Origin: Rhizobium sp. FY34
GTDB lineage: Bacteria; Pseudomonadota; Alphaproteobacteria; Rhizobiales; Rhizobiaceae
Direction of reading: 5' to 3'
Length of the DNA: 64,000 nt
Assembly (NCBI RefSeq): GCF_005222845.1
Contig: NZ_STFZ01000014.1
Span: 337,517 to 401,516, forward strand
Shown: one piece after another, positions 54,650 to 63,968 of the stretch
Numbering within the stretch: position 1 is the first letter of the stretch
Layout of the letters: each line of letters opens with the position of its first letter
Notes under the pieces: model-generated
Databases searched by the model: none
The model's input: the letters and a program-made list of their open reading frames with translations, nothing else
What the model was told of the DNA's origin: nothing
Made by a program: the position numbers and the translations under genes

Positions 54650-56074
54650 TCAATGGGCGATCATCACATGGCGCACGGCGGTGTAATCTTCCAGTGCGTA
54701 AAGCGAGAGATCCTTGCCATAGCCGGATTGTTTCATGCCGCCATGCGGCATCTCGTTGCACAGCATGAAATGCGTGTTGATCCAGGTACAGCCGTAGCGC
54801 AATTTCGTGGCTGTGGTCATGGCGCGGGAAATGTCCTTGGTCCAGATTGATGAGGCCAGGCCGTAATCGCTGTCATTGGCCCAGGCGATCGCCTCTTCCT
54901 GTTCCTTGAACCGCGTCACGGAAACCACCGGGCCGAACACTTCCCGGCGTACGATTTCGTCTTCCTGCGTTGCGCCGGCCACCACGGTCGGTGTGTAGAA
55001 GAAGCCGTTTTCGCTTGCCACCTTGCCGCCGGCGACGACCTCGATATGGCTGTGCTCGGCGGCGCGGGCCACGAAACTTTCCACCCGGTCGCGCTGGCGC
55101 TTGGAAATCAGCGGGCCGATTTCGTTCTGCGTATCGTCGGCGAGGTTGTAGCGAATGGTGGAGACGGCGGCGGCAAGATCGGCGACGAATTTCTCGTAGA
55201 TCTTGTCGGCGGCATAGATGCGGCAGGCCGCCGTGCAATCCTGCCCGGCATTGTAGAAGCCGAAGGTGCGGATGGCGGCGACGGCGGCGTCGATATCGGC
55301 ATCGTCATAGAGGATGACAGGCGCCTTGCCACCGAGTTCCAGATGCGTGCGCTTGACGGTTTTCGAGGCGGCGACCAGCACTTTCTTGCCGGTGGCGATA
55401 TCGCCGGTGATGGAAACCATGCTGATCTTCGGGTGATTGATCAGCGCGTTGCCGGCACTGTCGCCGCGCCCCAGAATGACATTCACCACGCCTTCCGGCA
55501 GGATATCGGCCAGAAGCTTTGCCATTTTCAGCGCCGTCAGCGGCGTCTGCTCGGAAGGCTTGAACACCACGGTATTGCCGCCGGCAAGTGCGGGGGCAAG
55601 CTTCCATGCCATCATCATCAGCGGATAGTTCCACGGTGCGATGGAGCCGACAATGCCGACGGGATCACGGCGGATCATCGAGGTATGGCCTGGCAGATAT
55701 TCGCCGGCTACCGGCCCCTGCAATGTGCGGATGGCGCCGGCAAAGAAGCGGTAGCAATCCACCACGGCTGGAATTTCGTCATTGCGCACCGCGTTGATCG
55801 GCTTGCCGCAATTGAGCGCTTCCAGCGCCGCAAAGCCGTCGGCATCCTTTTCGATGGCATCGGCAATCGCCAGAAGATAGGCGGAGCGTTCCGCCGGCGT
55901 GGTTGAGGCCCAGCGGTCAAAGGCTTTGTCGGCGGCATCGACTGCAGCGTCGATCTGCGCCAGAGACGCCTCCGGCAGGTCGATGATCGTCTCGCCGGTC
56001 TTCGGGTTCAGGATCTTTTCCTCGATCTCAGTACCCGCAACGAAGGATGCCCCGATCAGCATGTCCGTGTTCAT
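54650..56074 (-). CDS. Gamma-aminobutyraldehyde dehydrogenase-like aldehyde dehydrogenase
   Basis: This 474-residue NAD-dependent aldehyde dehydrogenase has catalytic Cys in [11 protein letters not shown] and Glu in HLELGGKAP, with [29 protein letters not shown]. The overall pattern, including [22 protein letters not shown], fits E. coli PatD-type enzymes that oxidise 4-aminobutanal to GABA. It sits at the end of a polyamine-type ABC operon, which supports a role in putrescine breakdown. ATG 56074 follows GGGAG. No putrescine aminotransferase or oxidase is in the window. Confidence 0.85.
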   Translation of the reverse strand: MNTDMLIGASFVAGTEIEEKILNPKTGETIIDLPEASLAQIDAAVDAADKAFDRWASTTPAERSAYLLAIADAIEKDADGFAALEALNCGKPINAVRNDEIPAVVDCYRFFAGAIRTLQGPVAGEYLPGHTSMIRRDPVGIVGSIAPWNYPLMMMAWKLAPALAGGNTVVFKPSEQTPLTALKMAKLLADILPEGVVNVILGRGDSAGNALINHPKISMVSITGDIATGKKVLVAASKTVKRTHLELGGKAPVILYDDADIDAAVAAIRTFGFYNAGQDCTAACRIYAADKIYEKFVADLAAAVSTIRYNLADDTQNEIGPLISKRQRDRVESFVARAAEHSHIEVVAGGKVASENGFFYTPTVVAGATQEDEIVRREVFGPVVSVTRFKEQEEAIAWANDSDYGLASSIWTKDISRAMTTATKLRYGCTWINTHFMLCNEMPHGGMKQSGYGKDLSLYALEDYTAVRHVMIAH

Positions 56075-56128
56075 GATGCGCTCCCGTCTGTCATCTGTCA
56101 CTCGTTAATCGTCATGGGGCATGCCCCG

Positions 56129-56944
56129 TCATTTTCCGCTGCCCGCAACCTCGTCGGTATCGCGGGTCAGGTAGAAGGCGGCCAGAATGGGCAGGAATGT
56201 CACCAGCACCACGATCACAGCCACCACATTGGTAACCGGGCGCTGGCGCGGGCGGATCAGTTCCTGCAGCATCCAGATCGGCAGGGTGGATTGCTGGCCA
56301 CCGGTGAAGGTGGTGACGATCACTTCGTCGAAGGATAGCGCAAAGGCCAGCATGCCGCCTGCCAGAAGTGCAGTCGCGATATTGGGCAGAATGATGTGGC
56401 GGAAGGTCTGGAAACCATCGGCGCCGAGATCCATCGAGGCCTCGATCAGCGAGCCGGATGTGCGGCGAAACCGCGCCACGGCATTGTTATAGACCACCAC
56501 CACGCAAAATGTGCCGTGGCCGAGAATGATCGTCCACATGGAATAGGGAATATCGGCAAGCGAAAAGGCAGAGCGCAGCGCAATGCCGGTGATGATACCG
56601 GGAAGGGCAATCGGCAGGATCACAAGCAGGGAAATTGCCTCGCGACCGAAGAAGCGTGTCTGCGACACAGCCGCGGCCGCAAGCGTTCCAAGCACCAGCG
56701 CAATGATGGTGGAAATACTGGCAACCTTCACCGAAAGCCAGAGCGCGTCCCACACATCCGGCCGATTCCAGGCCACGGCAAACCATTTCAGCGTCAGGCC
56801 CGGCGGCGGCCACTGGAAGCTCTTCTCTTCCGTGGTGAAGGCATAGACGAGGATGAGGAGGATGGGCAGGTGCAGAAAGGCAATGCCTACACCCGCAGCA
56901 AGCTTCAGCGGAAAGCTCGCACCGGTTTGCGGCTCAGAGCGCAT
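56129..56944 (-). CDS. Polyamine-type ABC transporter permease (PotC family)
   Basis: This 271-residue inner-membrane permease has six hydrophobic segments and the coupling-loop segment [22 protein letters not shown] near residue 190, which marks PotC-like proteins. Its start, ATG 56944, overlaps the end of the PotB-like gene by 11 bases. An open frame to 56968 lies inside that gene. It is followed by the aldehyde dehydrogenase after 54 bases. Confidence 0.92.
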   Translation of the reverse strand: MRSEPQTGASFPLKLAAGVGIAFLHLPILLILVYAFTTEEKSFQWPPPGLTLKWFAVAWNRPDVWDALWLSVKVASISTIIALVLGTLAAAAVSQTRFFGREAISLLVILPIALPGIITGIALRSAFSLADIPYSMWTIILGHGTFCVVVVYNNAVARFRRTSGSLIEASMDLGADGFQTFRHIILPNIATALLAGGMLAFALSFDEVIVTTFTGGQQSTLPIWMLQELIRPRQRPVTNVVAVIVVLVTFLPILAAFYLTRDTDEVAGSGK

Positions 56945-57887
56945 CGAAAGCCCCCATGCGTTTGGCAATCGTCAGATAGATGCCCATGATGACAATCGGC
57001 ACGACCGAAAAGGCGGCGGCCAGCGGCACATTGCCCGCCGTTCCCTGCTGCGCATAGACGGCCTGGCCGATGAAAAGCCGCGAGGAACCGATGATCTGCG
57101 GAATGATGTAATCGCCAAGCGTCAGCGAGAAGGTGAAGATCGACCCGGCTACCAGACCCGGTAGGGCCAGCGGCAAAAGCACGGTGCGGAAGGTCTGGTC
57201 CGGCGTGGCACCCAGATCGCCCGAGGCTTCCACCAGCGTAACGGGCACCCGCTCGAGAGCCGCCTGGGTTGGCAGGATCATATAGGGTAGCCAGATATAG
57301 ACGAAGACAATGAAGGTGCCGATATAGCTGATCGACAGCGAATTGCCGCCGATCACCGGCAGTGCCAGCAGCCCGTCAAGCAGGAAGGACAGATGCAGCT
57401 TGGCAAAGACCCAGGTGACAATGCCTTCCTTGGCAAGGATCAGTTTCCACGCATAGATCTTCACCAGATAGCTGGACCAGAGCGGCATCATCACGCCCAG
57501 ATAGAAGAAGGCTTTCCAGCGGCCCTTGGCATAGCGGGCGGCATAATAGGCAATCGGAAAGGCGATGACCGCCGATGCCAGCGTGACAGCGATTGCCATG
57601 GTGAGCGTGCGCAGGATGATATCGAAATTGGCTGGATGCAGCAGTTGGCGATAGGTATCCAGCGTGAATTCATAGGTCACAAGGCCGGAAAAATCATCGA
57701 TGGCAAAGAAGCTTTGCAGGAGAAGCGCCAGCAGCGACCCGACATAGATGATGCCGAGCCAGAGAAGCGGCGGCGTCAGCATCAGGAACAATAGAAGCTG
57801 CGGGCGTCGCCAGAAAAGATCCGACAACCGGCTGGCAACGCCATCGCGTCGAGGTCGAATGGCGGGGGTGGCGGTGAAATCGGTCAT
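56934..57887 (-). CDS. Polyamine-type ABC transporter permease (PotB family)
   Basis: This 317-residue permease has six main hydrophobic segments and [25 protein letters not shown] near residue 225, the loop contacting the ATPase. The first 30 residues form a cytoplasmic extension with basic charge. It overlaps the PotA-like ATPase by ATGA and the PotC-like permease by 11 bases. Confidence 0.92.
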   Translation of the reverse strand: MTDFTATPAIRPRRDGVASRLSDLFWRRPQLLLFLMLTPPLLWLGIIYVGSLLALLLQSFFAIDDFSGLVTYEFTLDTYRQLLHPANFDIILRTLTMAIAVTLASAVIAFPIAYYAARYAKGRWKAFFYLGVMMPLWSSYLVKIYAWKLILAKEGIVTWVFAKLHLSFLLDGLLALPVIGGNSLSISYIGTFIVFVYIWLPYMILPTQAALERVPVTLVEASGDLGATPDQTFRTVLLPLALPGLVAGSIFTFSLTLGDYIIPQIIGSSRLFIGQAVYAQQGTAGNVPLAAAFSVVPIVIMGIYLTIAKRMGAFDAL

Positions 57888-58873
57888 GCCACATCATCCA
57901 TGTAATGCACATCACCTGGTGCCCAGCCAAGGTTCACATCGGCACCCACGTCCGGCACCGGCTGACCCGCCGGCACCATGACCGACAGGCTGACGCCCTC
58001 GGCAAGGACGCTGACCCGCGTTGCCGCGCCCAGAAAACTGGATGAACGGACATTGGCCCGCAACTGTCCCTCAGCCCCTATCGATATTGCTTCCGGGCGC
58101 AGGCTTGCCCAGCGTTCCAACCCACCGAAACGGGCCATGGCAGCCGGATCGATGACATTCGAGGAACCGACGAAATCGGCCACGAAGCGGGTTTTCGGGC
58201 GGCTGTAGATCTCCTGCGGCGAGGCGGCCTGCACGATCCGGCCATTGTTGAACACGGCGACACGGTCTGCCATGGAAAGGGCCTCGCTCTGGTCATGCGT
58301 GACGAAGATGAAGGTGATACCGAGACTGCGTTGCAGGCTTTTCAACTCCTCCTGCATCTGCTCGCGCAGCTTGAGGTCCAGCGCGCCGAGCGGTTCGTCC
58401 AGCAGCAGAACGCGCGGCCGGTTGATGAGAGCGCGGGCCAGCGCCACGCGCTGGCGCTGGCCGCCGGAGAGCTGGCCGGGCTTTCGCGTGCCGTAGCCGG
58501 GCAGCTTTACCATTTCCAGCGCCTGTTCCGCCTGCCGGTGGCGCTCGGTCTTGCCCATGCCCTTCACCATCAGCCCATAGGCGACATTGTCGAGAATGCT
58601 CAGATGCGGAAACAGAGCATAGTCCTGGAATACCGTGTTCACATTGCGCCGATAGGGTGGCACGCCCTCGGCGGTTTCGCCGAAGATCTCGATATGACCG
58701 GCGCTCGGCTGTTCGAAGCCGGCAATCAGTCGCAGGCAGGTGGTCTTGCCGGAGCCGGACGGCCCGAGCATGGCGAAGAATTCGCCCGGCTGAACGACCA
58801 GATCCACCGCATCGACGGCCCGGACGCTGCCGAAATGGCGCGAGACCTTGGAGAAAGAGACGGCTGCGGTCAT
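57884..58873 (-). CDS. Polyamine-type ABC transporter ATP-binding protein (PotA family)
   Basis: This 329-residue ATPase has Walker A GPSGSGKTT, Q-loop VFQDYALFPHLSI, signature LSGGQRQRVALARAL and Walker B VLLLDEPLGALD. The C-terminal TOBE-type domain (SLRPEAISIGAEG) is usual in PotA. ATG 58873 follows GGAGC. Upstream in-frame starts at 58903 and 58945 lack support. A 193-base gap with hairpins separates it from the binding-protein gene. Confidence 0.92.
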   Translation of the reverse strand: MTAAVSFSKVSRHFGSVRAVDAVDLVVQPGEFFAMLGPSGSGKTTCLRLIAGFEQPSAGHIEIFGETAEGVPPYRRNVNTVFQDYALFPHLSILDNVAYGLMVKGMGKTERHRQAEQALEMVKLPGYGTRKPGQLSGGQRQRVALARALINRPRVLLLDEPLGALDLKLREQMQEELKSLQRSLGITFIFVTHDQSEALSMADRVAVFNNGRIVQAASPQEIYSRPKTRFVADFVGSSNVIDPAAMARFGGLERWASLRPEAISIGAEGQLRANVRSSSFLGAATRVSVLAEGVSLSVMVPAGQPVPDVGADVNLGWAPGDVHYMDDVA

Positions 58874-58914
58874 GGAAGCTCCAGTGTGTGTGCGGCCCGT
58901 CATTCGCCTGCCAT

Positions 58915-59033
58915 CCCTTCTCGCCACAGGGGGAGAGAAGGGCATGCGTAAGCCGGCCTTGCGAGGCTTCGGCTGGTGACATCAGGAGCGGAGGCTTCGG
59001 GGCAAGTCCCTCTCCCCGTTTACAGGGAGAGGG
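58915..59033. repeat. Two small hairpins between the binding-protein and ATPase genes
   Basis: Stem 1 is CCCTTCTC (58915-58922) with GAGAAGGG (58935-58942). Stem 2 is CCCTCTCCC (59008-59016) with GGGAGAGGG (59025-59033). Similar CCCTCTCCC/GGGAGAGGG palindromes are common between genes in rhizobia and relatives. Here they may protect the 3' end of the binding-protein message or reduce read-through. Confidence 0.6.
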
Positions 59034-59066
59034 CTGGGTTGAAGGGCTCGCGGCCCTGCCTATGGC

Positions 59067-60227
59067 TTAGCGCCCGCCGATTACGCCGATATAATCGGAA
59101 ACCCAGCGGTGATAGGGTACGCATTCACCCTGGCTTTCGCATTTGCTGGTCGGTGTCTTCCAGAAGCGGATCCGGCTGAAGTTGTTGTAGCCGTTGGTGG
59201 CGCAACCCTCATCGGTCAACAGCGCATTGCCCTTGCAGGCGGCGGGAACGGAAGGGTTGGCGCCGAACCAGGCGGACACATCGCCCTGAACCTTGGCCGA
59301 GACCGAATGCTCCATCCATTTATAGGCGCAATTGGGGTGCTCGGCATCCACATGCAGCATGGTGCTATCGGCCCAGCCGGTTGTGCCTTCCTCCGGGAAG
59401 GTGGAGGCAATCTTTGCCTTTTCCGCTTGCAGCAGGTTGACCTGGAAAGGCCAGGAGCCGGAAGCCACGACGCCTTCATTCTTGAAGTCGTCAATCTGGA
59501 TCATCGCATCGTGCCAGTAGCGACCCACCAGCTTGCGCTGGCCGCGCAAGAGGTCCAGCGCTGCCTTATACTGCTCTTCGTTCAGCTCATAAGGGTCCTT
59601 GATGCCCAGTTCCGGCTTGTGTGCCATCAGGTATAGCGCGGCATCAGCCACATAGATCGGGCCGTCATAGGCCTGCACGCGGCCACTGTTGGATTTGCCG
59701 TCCGGCAGGGTCATTTCCTCGAAGACGACTTTCCAGCTCTTTGGCGCCTCGCCCTTGAAGGCATCGGTATTGTACATCAGCACATTCGGCCCCCAGACAT
59801 AGGGCACGCCGTAATGGGCGCCTTTCACCGTATGCCAGGGTGCATTCTGCAGGCGCTCGTCCAGCGTGTTCCAGCTGGGAATAAGGGCAGTGTTGATCGG
59901 CTGAACACGCTTGCCGGCGATCAGTCGCAGCGATGCGTCGCCGGAGGCGGTGACGATGTCGAAGCCGCCCTCGTTCATCAGCGCCACCATTTCATCGGAA
60001 GTGGCGGCTGTCTTCACGGAAACCTTGCAGCCGGTTTCCGCTTCGAATTTCGTTACCCAGTCATAGTTCTTGTCGGTCTCGCCGCGCTCGATATAGCCGG
60101 CCCAGGCAACGAAGGAGAGCGCGCCTTCGCCGGGGCCGATGGCCTTTAGCGGTTCCTGCGCAATGCTGGCACTGGTGAAACTCAAGAATACGGAAAGGGT
60201 GGTGCAAGTCTTCAAGAACGACTTCAT
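59067..60227 (-). CDS. Polyamine-type ABC transporter substrate-binding protein (PotD family)
   Basis: This 386-residue periplasmic protein has a signal peptide (MKSFLKTCTTLSVFLSFTSASIA) and PotD-like domains (FVAWAGYIERG, FDIVTASGDASLRLIAG, GVPYVWGPNVLMYNTDAF). Cysteines near the C-terminus (ACKGN, EGCATN, SKCESQGEC) could form disulfides. The open frame continues upstream to 60659, but ATG 60227 follows GGGAG and starts the signal peptide. Putrescine or spermidine is the likely ligand given the aldehyde dehydrogenase in the operon. Confidence 0.9.
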   Translation of the reverse strand: MKSFLKTCTTLSVFLSFTSASIAQEPLKAIGPGEGALSFVAWAGYIERGETDKNYDWVTKFEAETGCKVSVKTAATSDEMVALMNEGGFDIVTASGDASLRLIAGKRVQPINTALIPSWNTLDERLQNAPWHTVKGAHYGVPYVWGPNVLMYNTDAFKGEAPKSWKVVFEEMTLPDGKSNSGRVQAYDGPIYVADAALYLMAHKPELGIKDPYELNEEQYKAALDLLRGQRKLVGRYWHDAMIQIDDFKNEGVVASGSWPFQVNLLQAEKAKIASTFPEEGTTGWADSTMLHVDAEHPNCAYKWMEHSVSAKVQGDVSAWFGANPSVPAACKGNALLTDEGCATNGYNNFSRIRFWKTPTSKCESQGECVPYHRWVSDYIGVIGGR

Positions 60228-60321
60228 GGCAGGCTCCCGTTCGATGCCGATGTTACGGCCTTTGTTCCCGCATGAAAGGTGCGACGAAATTTTCGCCTTC
60301 GCAAATTCATTTACCAGAACG

Positions 60322-60346
60322 CCGATATCGGTTTTACCGATATCGG
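60322..60346. promoter_or_regulatory. Paired 10-bp palindromes upstream of the binding-protein gene
   Basis: CCGATATCGG occurs twice (60322-60331 and 60337-60346) with TTTTA between, 15 bases start to start. The pair is 6 bases past the LysR stop and 95 bases before the PotD-like start. It could be an operator of the transporter operon, or a hairpin at the end of the LysR message. No T-run follows on the minus strand, which favours an operator. Confidence 0.6.
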
Positions 60347-60351
60347 ATATG

Positions 60352-61260
60352 TCAGCGGGTGCGCCCGCTGCGCATGGCCTCGGCAATGCCGATGAAATCA
60401 CGGGCCGACTGGGCAAGGCTGGAACCCTTGCGCCACACCATGCCCACCTGCACGACGGGCAGAGAGCCGGATACGTCGCGGCTTTCGATACGGTCACCTT
60501 CCAGCGACCAGGGGCGGTAGACGAGATCCGGCAAAAGCGCCACGCCGGCGCCGGTGGCCACCAGGCTGCGCACTGCTTCCACCGAGCGGGTGCGAAACGC
60601 CACATGCGGGCGCGCACCGAGCGCAGACAAAAGCTTGCCGGTGTTTTCCTCAATCTCATCGACGGTCAGCATGATCAGCGGTTCGCGGGCCACGTCGGTG
60701 AGCGTGATGATATCGGCAGAGACCAGCGGATGGCCCATGGGAAGCCAGAGGCGATAGGGCGAGGTTTCAAGAATTTCCGCCTGCAGCGCCATGCGGTCGC
60801 GCAGGTTGGAAATCACCATCACCGCCACATCCAGTTCGCCGCCGATCAGCAGATGCTCCAGATAGGAGCCGTTGTCCTCCATGGCTGAGATATCGACACC
60901 CGGACAGGCCCGGCGATAGCGGGCGAGAAGATCAGACAGGACATAGCCGGCGACCAGCGAGGTGACGCCAATGTTGAGCTTGCCGCCTTCCACCCGCCTT
61001 GGCCCGGAAAAGGCGTTGCGGGCATCCGATACGCCCGCATGGATCTTGGTGGCATGGCGCAGGAACTGGTGGCCGTTATGGGTGATGGTCAGTCCGCGCG
61101 GATGGCGCTCGAACAGTTCCACGCCCAGATCCGCCTCCAGCTCCTTGATCGCTTCGGTGATGGAGGATTGCGAGATCGACAGGTTCTGGGCCGCACGAGT
61201 GATCGAGCCCTGTTCCGCCACGGCGATGAAATATTGCAACTGACGGAATGTGAAGGCCAT
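60352..61260 (-). CDS. LysR-family transcriptional regulator
   Basis: This 302-residue regulator has the N-terminal LysR helix-turn-helix (FRQLQYFIAVAEQGSITRAAQNLSISQSSITEAIKELE) and a C-terminal periplasmic-binding-like sensor domain (GKLNIGVTSLVAGYVL onward). The frame is open to 61356, but ATG 61260 is the family start. The ribosome-binding site is weak (GGGG directly upstream). It precedes the polyamine-type transporter on the same strand and is the likely regulator of it. Confidence 0.88.
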   Translation of the reverse strand: MAFTFRQLQYFIAVAEQGSITRAAQNLSISQSSITEAIKELEADLGVELFERHPRGLTITHNGHQFLRHATKIHAGVSDARNAFSGPRRVEGGKLNIGVTSLVAGYVLSDLLARYRRACPGVDISAMEDNGSYLEHLLIGGELDVAVMVISNLRDRMALQAEILETSPYRLWLPMGHPLVSADIITLTDVAREPLIMLTVDEIEENTGKLLSALGARPHVAFRTRSVEAVRSLVATGAGVALLPDLVYRPWSLEGDRIESRDVSGSLPVVQVGMVWRKGSSLAQSARDFIGIAEAMRSGRTR

Positions 61261-61463
61261 GCCCCATAAAGCATCGCCAGCCCCTGCGAGGCAAGCGCCG
61301 TCGGCGCCCGCATGATGCCCTTCCGATAGGGCGCGAGCCCAGGCGAAGGAGAACATTCACGAACTCGTGTTGTCGGTTTTCCGTAACAGTTCCGACCTTG
61401 CTGGCGAAGACAGGGGTACGCAGCCGATGACCGGCTTGCGGATATTCCTAGAGGAGATCACCC

Positions 61464-61751
61464 ATGATCCGTTCCACTCTCGCTCTTACGCTCGCCGGCT
61501 CGCTCGCCACCGCATTTGCTTCTGTTGCTTTCGCTGCACCGCTTCCTGCCGAGAAAATGGTTGGCAACGAAAAGTGCTACGGCATTGCGCTGAAGGGCAA
61601 GAATGATTGCGCCGCTGGCGCCGGAACCACCTGCGCCGGCACCTCCACCATGGACTATCAGGGCAATGCCTGGAAGGCCGTGCCGGCCGGTACCTGCACC
61701 TCGATGAATGTCAATGGCCACATGGGCATGCTGACGCCGAAGAAGGGCTGA
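61464..61751 (+). CDS. bufA1: DUF2282 bufferin-type copper-binding precursor peptide
   Basis: This 95-residue exported protein has signal peptide [19 protein letters not shown], ending near residue 25, and a core with four cysteines at residues 38, 49, 57 and 78 in the contexts EKCYG, KNDC, TTCAG and GTC. This is the conserved layout of DUF2282 proteins, now known as bufferin-1 precursors. Known bufferins are ribosomal peptides whose core cysteines are changed by an MNIO enzyme into thiooxazoles that bind copper in the periplasm. AGAGGAG precedes ATG 61464. The MNIO and partner genes follow directly. Confidence 0.88.
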   Translation: MIRSTLALTLAGSLATAFASVAFAAPLPAEKMVGNEKCYGIALKGKNDCAAGAGTTCAGTSTMDYQGNAWKAVPAGTCTSMNVNGHMGMLTPKKG

Positions 61752-61761
61752 TCTCCCAAGG

Positions 61762-61788
61762 CGGGGGTCCGGTCACCGGGCCTCCGCA
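61762..61788 (+). promoter_or_regulatory. Hairpin between precursor and enzyme genes
   Basis: GCGGGGGTCCGG (61762-61773) and CCGGGCCTCCGC (61777-61788) form a 12-bp stem with two G-U pairs and a 3-base loop, 10 bases after the precursor stop. Without a T-run it is likely a partial terminator or RNA-protecting hairpin that keeps precursor expression above enzyme expression. Confidence 0.65.
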
Positions 61789-61816
61789 CCCTTGCTATCA
61801 TACAGTGAGAGCCGCC

Positions 61817-62695
61817 ATGACCACATCACGACCCGTCAAAACCCTGCCGCAGCGCGCCGGCCTTGGCCTGAAGCCAGAGCATTACAAGACGATCCTCTCC
61901 GACCGGCCGGATGTCGGCTTCTTTGAAGTGCATGCGGAAAACTATATGGGCGCAGGCGGACCACCGCATCGCTATCTCGAAGAGATTGCAGCGCTCTATC
62001 CGCTTTCGCTACATGGCGTTGGATTGTCGATCGGGGCGGCCCGCGGGCTCGACAAGGCGCATCTGGCGCGCCTTCGCCAGTTGATCGATCGCTACCGGCC
62101 GCAGAGCTTTTCCGAACATCTGGCCTGGTCAACGCATGAAACGGGCTTCCTCAACGATTTACTGCCTGTTCCTTATACGGAAGAAACGCTGGCGCGTGTC
62201 GTGGCGCATGTCGATGAGACACAGCAGACGCTGGGCCGGCCACTTTTGCTCGAAAATCCATCGACCTATGTGCTGTTTGCCGACAGCACGATCGACGAGG
62301 TGGATTTCATGGCGACCATTGCGCAGCGTACCGGCTGTGGCCTTCTGCTGGACGTCAACAATGTGATGGTTTCGGCGGTCAATCACCGGCTCGATCCCTT
62401 TGCCTATATCGATCGTTTTCCAGTCGAGCTCGTGGGAGAGATCCATCTTGCCGGCTATGACGAGACGACGGATGCTGCCGGCGACCGACTGCTGATCGAT
62501 GCGCATGGCACGTCGGTCAGGAATGACGTGATCGAACTCTATCGCTACACATTGGCGCGCAGCGGTCCATTGCCCACCCTGATTGAATGGGACAATGACG
62601 TTCCCGATTTTGCCACGCTGAATGCAGAGGCGGCACGCGCCGATGCCATGCTGTCGGCAGCCGCTCTGCAGCATGCCAAGGGGCGTGCCGCATGA
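61817..62695 (+). CDS. bufB1: MNIO-family (DUF692) peptide-modifying enzyme
   Basis: This 292-residue TIM-barrel protein of the DUF692 (multinuclear non-haem iron oxidase) family shows its metal-ligand blocks: [11 protein letters not shown] (His39), [10 protein letters not shown] (His66), FSEHLAW (His101), [20 protein letters not shown] and [12 protein letters not shown] enzymes use iron and oxygen to modify peptide residues. With a DUF2282 substrate they convert cysteine to thiooxazole. The frame is open from 61607 inside the precursor gene, but ATG 61817 with GAGAG upstream gives the family start. It overlaps the next gene by ATGA. Confidence 0.9.
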   Translation: MTTSRPVKTLPQRAGLGLKPEHYKTILSDRPDVGFFEVHAENYMGAGGPPHRYLEEIAALYPLSLHGVGLSIGAARGLDKAHLARLRQLIDRYRPQSFSEHLAWSTHETGFLNDLLPVPYTEETLARVVAHVDETQQTLGRPLLLENPSTYVLFADSTIDEVDFMATIAQRTGCGLLLDVNNVMVSAVNHRLDPFAYIDRFPVELVGEIHLAGYDETTDAAGDRLLIDAHGTSVRNDVIELYRYTLARSGPLPTLIEWDNDVPDFATLNAEAARADAMLSAAALQHAKGRAA

Positions 62696-63474
62696 TCACG
62701 GGCTTTGCTGAAAGTCAGGACGCGTTTGCAGCCGCCTTGCTGCATGCGGACCAACCGCTGCCGCCGGGTATTACCACCGCCCGCGGCATGGCAGATGCCG
62801 CACGCTTTGCTGTCTACCGCAACAATGTCTTTGTCGGGTTGACCGGGGCGCTGGCGCAACGCTTTGTGGTGACGGAGCAGCTTGTCGGCACCGATTTCTT
62901 TGCCGGCATGGCGCGTGCCTATGCCCAGGATCACAAACCACGCTCCCCGCTGATCATCGACTATGGCGATGATTTTCCCGATTTCGTAGCCGCATTTCCA
63001 CCCGCCGGTGGCCTTCCCTACCTGCCTGATCTGGCCCGCATCGAGGTAGCCTGGACGCAGGCCTACCATGCGGCGGATGCCGTGCCGCTCGATCTTGCAG
63101 CCCTTGCCGAAGTCTCTCCCGAAATACTGCCCGACTTGCGCCTTGTCGCCCATCCGTCAGTCCGGCTGATCCGGTCGGATTTTCCCGTGGGTTCCATCTG
63201 GAATGCGCATCAGCAGGACGAAGTCATGCCCGTGAGCGACTGGTATGGACAGGCGGTTCTGGTGCTGCGGCCGCACATGGATGTCGATGTCTGCATTCTG
63301 CCACCGCAGGACGCCGTCTTTGCCGCATTCCTTTTGAACGGAGCCTCTTTGGGCGAGGCAGCCCAAGCGGCATTTGCCGCAGCCCCCGAGTTCGATTTCG
63401 GCGCGGCGCTATTGGGCCTTGTCAATCTCGGTGCATTTTGCGCCTTCCATCCGGATAAAGGATCAAACCCATGA
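62692..63474 (+). CDS. bufC1: DUF2063 (HvfC/BufC) partner protein of the MNIO enzyme
   Basis: This 260-residue protein begins with the DUF2063 N-domain ([49 protein letters not shown]) and ends in a second domain that is like a RiPP-recognition partner. DUF2063 proteins occur beside DUF692 enzymes and are needed with them for peptide modification in studied systems, probably by binding the precursor. ATG 62692 overlaps bufB and its stop overlaps the DoxX gene. Confidence 0.87.
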   Translation: MITGFAESQDAFAAALLHADQPLPPGITTARGMADAARFAVYRNNVFVGLTGALAQRFVVTEQLVGTDFFAGMARAYAQDHKPRSPLIIDYGDDFPDFVAAFPPAGGLPYLPDLARIEVAWTQAYHAADAVPLDLAALAEVSPEILPDLRLVAHPSVRLIRSDFPVGSIWNAHQQDEVMPVSDWYGQAVLVLRPHMDVDVCILPPQDAVFAAFLLNGASLGEAAQAAFAAAPEFDFGAALLGLVNLGAFCAFHPDKGSNP

Positions 63475-63968
63475 AGACGCAAGCCACCGAAACGCACACC
63501 ACGCGTCCCGCCCTTGTCTCGCTGGTCACGGGTGCCAATACCCTTCTGTCGCGCATCCCTCCATCGCTGCCGCTTCTCGCCTTACGCTTTGCGCTTGCCG
63601 TTCCGTTCTTCAATTCGGGGCTGACGAAATGGGATGGCTTCCTGACGCTGTCGCAAGGCGCCCGCTATCTCTTCGAAGAGGAGTTCAAGCTGCATATCTT
63701 CGGCAGCGAGATCGCCTATCCGTTTCCGCTCGTTATGGCGGGTGCTTCGGGGATCGCTGAACTGCTTTTGCCGATCTTGCTGGTCCTTGGTTTTGGCACA
63801 CGCTTTGCCGCTCTTGGCCTGCTTGTCATGACGGCGATCATCCAGCTGACCATTCCGGACGGCTGGGCGAATTTCCATCTGCCCTGGGCGGCCATGGCGC
63901 TGACGCTCGTGGTGTTCGGGGGAGGCCGGATCGCACTGGACGGCTTGCTGATGCAACGTCGGGCCTGA
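63471..63968 (+). CDS. DoxX-family membrane protein
   Basis: This 165-residue protein has four hydrophobic segments (about residues 35-55, 78-105, 108-130 and 135-155) and the DoxX pattern RFALAVPFFNSGLTKWDGF and GIAELLLPILLVLGF. DoxX-type genes often close DUF692/DUF2063 operons. The role there is not settled. It may handle electrons or redox state at the membrane. ATGA overlap with bufC shows cotranscription. Confidence 0.85.
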   Translation: MKTQATETHTTRPALVSLVTGANTLLSRIPPSLPLLALRFALAVPFFNSGLTKWDGFLTLSQGARYLFEEEFKLHIFGSEIAYPFPLVMAGASGIAELLLPILLVLGFGTRFAALGLLVMTAIIQLTIPDGWANFHLPWAAMALTLVVFGGGRIALDGLLMQRRA

